A stretch of DNA of 64,000 bases from Cyanoderma ruficeps. Taxonomy: Eukaryota > Chordata > Aves > Passeriformes > Timaliidae. The DNA is taken from contig VZDJ01000043.1 of the NCBI GenBank assembly GCA_008694505.1, forward strand, positions 738,230 to 802,229, given 5' to 3'. The translations under genes were made by a program, and so were the position numbers. Positions 62,701 to 64,000 of the stretch are shown here, piece after piece (position 1 is the stretch's first letter; the number at the start of each line of letters is the position of its first letter). The notes beneath the pieces are model-generated. The model did not search any database. It worked only from the letters and a program-made list of their open reading frames with translations, and was not told the DNA's origin.

Positions 62701-63647
62701 AGGAAACAATTTACTGGTTGATTTGGAATTCAGATCAAGTCTGTGTTTTTGTGTGTGTGTTGCTGTGAATAATAGTAATACTTCCTCCTCCTTTTAATGG
62801 AAAATACCTAAAATAAATTTTTTGTCATTTCTTTAAAATAACACTTTAAATTACTCATTGTAATCTACTTTAAAACATTCCTGTGAAATAATTCATAGTT
62901 TCTGATAAAGGAAAATCAAATACACAAACCAGCTTGTTCCTTCAGTCTCTCAGCAGAAGGAAAGATACTTCCCAATCTAAACAAAAGCAGGAAGAGATGT
63001 GTAGTTTCACCGGCTTCACTGCAATATATGTACAGACCTTTTAAACTGGTATGTGGAGCTTGAAGGAATAATAATGTTCTTCCTAAGATTTCAGATTTTC
63101 ATAGTGGTTTTAGTAAAAGTGAGGCTGGTCAGGTCACATTGTCTGACAGGTTTTGGAAATTGGTGTTGTTTGTCCTCCAGCAAACAGTGGTGAGCCACTT
63201 CTGAGCAGTTACTGGGGGATAGGCTGCAGTTTTCTAGGAGGTGGCTTGTTTGATTTAAGAAACAGAAATATTCCTGTTTCTGAAGAGATGTAGGAGAAAT
63301 TTGTTCACTCTCCCACTTCATCTTCTGATCTGTGGGAGCACACACATTTCAGGTGTGTTCTGAGGCACTTAAATGCTCTTGTCAGAACAGAAAGGAATAG
63401 AAGGTCACCTACAAAAATGCTGAAGGCATGTCACGTCTTGGCTGAGGAGCTGAGAGTCATGAAAATTTATGTGTCTGCCATGAGAGTAGCTGTGAAATGA
63501 TCTGCTGGAGTGAACTGGCAGAAGATGAATCCCTGTGAATGAGATCCTATGGTTCTGAGTTCTGCTTTGGAGAGGACATCAAAAGTGTTGTAAGGAAATA
63601 GACAACAGGACAAGGAGGGTGTATGAATGCCTTCTGTGCATAGCAAC
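59766..63647. other. Intergenic, no gene recognised
   Basis: About 59770-60300 is GC-richer, with open frames of up to 120 codons on both strands that I cannot match to any protein; beyond that the sequence is AT-rich. In human the next gene downstream is FBN2 on the opposite strand, but no fibrillin exon is visible here. Confidence 0.6.
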
Positions 63648-64000
63648 TGTCTTGGTTTAGAAAGACAGGTATCTGCCAGGGAAACTGGGGTTCCCCTTAG
63701 AATAGAGGATGTAAACCCCTCACCCCCCGCCAAGTTCTAATTTTGCAATTAATGGCTCTCAGGCAACGATTTGGGAGTAGGAATAACAGCTTTTTACTAA
63801 GAATATAAGAATACAAATGTGGTAGAAAAGAAAAAGGAAAAACAAAACAAAACAAAACAAAACAAAACCACCCCACCAAACAAGCAAACCAACAAACAAC
63901 AATTTTGAAAAGTCCTGACAGGGTCAAAGCTACAACCTTGTTAGTCAGGGTGTGGAAAGCAGTCCAAAAGTGAGTCCTCCTGGAATGGCAGGTACAGCTC
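63648..64000 (-). mobile_element. LTR, minus orientation, cut by window end
   Basis: From TGTCTTGGTTTAGAAAGACA the sequence is the reverse complement of the 3' half of the LTR at 59100-59765: GGCAGATACCTGTCTTTC, CTGAGAGCC and TATTCCTA words are shared in inverted order. It contains an AAAAC repeat and runs out of the window, so its other end and any internal retroviral sequence are unseen. Confidence 0.78.
63837..63869. repeat. (AAAAC)n microsatellite
   Basis: Six or so units of AAAAC inside the minus-strand LTR, with further AAAC-like words to about 63900. The plus-strand relative has a GTTTTTGTTTG stretch at the matching place (about 59530-59585). Confidence 0.85.

Noticed and set aside
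57945..64000. Possible 3' end of FBN2, expected downstream by synteny
   Set aside because: No cysteine-rich EGF-like or TB-domain coding block is visible in either strand, so the gene must lie beyond the window.

Overview
The window is one vertebrate gene locus and reads as bird DNA. The repeats are CR1 LINE 3' ends plus several solo LTRs of kinds I recall as common in birds, some of them especially in songbirds. There is little other repeat load and the introns are compact. A songbird source is my inference. From knowledge of avian gene order the locus is probably on chromosome Z (human 5q23), but nothing in the sequence proves that.

The single protein-coding gene is SLC12A2 (NKCC1), the Na-K-2Cl cotransporter, on the + strand. 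I could place 27 coding exons from 3434 to 54308. Their summed length is 3405 bases, which gives 1134 residues and a stop with no frame breaks. 25 of the 26 introns are GT-AG. The exception follows the 48-base exon 21, the cassette alternatively spliced in mammals, whose donor reads GC. The regulatory N-terminus (SPAK/OSR1 docking motifs, PP1 motif, phospho-threonine cluster), the 12-helix transport domain and the C-terminal domain are all present.

Layout: 1-2119 is AT-rich flank. 2120-2960 is a G-rich minisatellite of about 20-base units, split by a CR1 copy. About 2930-4080 is a CpG island holding the promoter (a TCTCGCGAGA palindrome and GC boxes) and exon 1. 3935-19728 is the long first intron with two LTRs. 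19729-54308 holds exons 2-27, with CR1 fragments in introns 5, 9, 10 and 16 and a striking G/T-only tract just after exon 10. 54309 to about 57210 is a 3' UTR with several poly(A) signals. From 57302 onward is intergenic DNA with three LTR copies and an unusual double hairpin.

I found no second gene, RNA gene or CRISPR array, and no evidence of a novel multi-gene system. The observations worth following concern splicing of this gene, its promoter, and small structural oddities.
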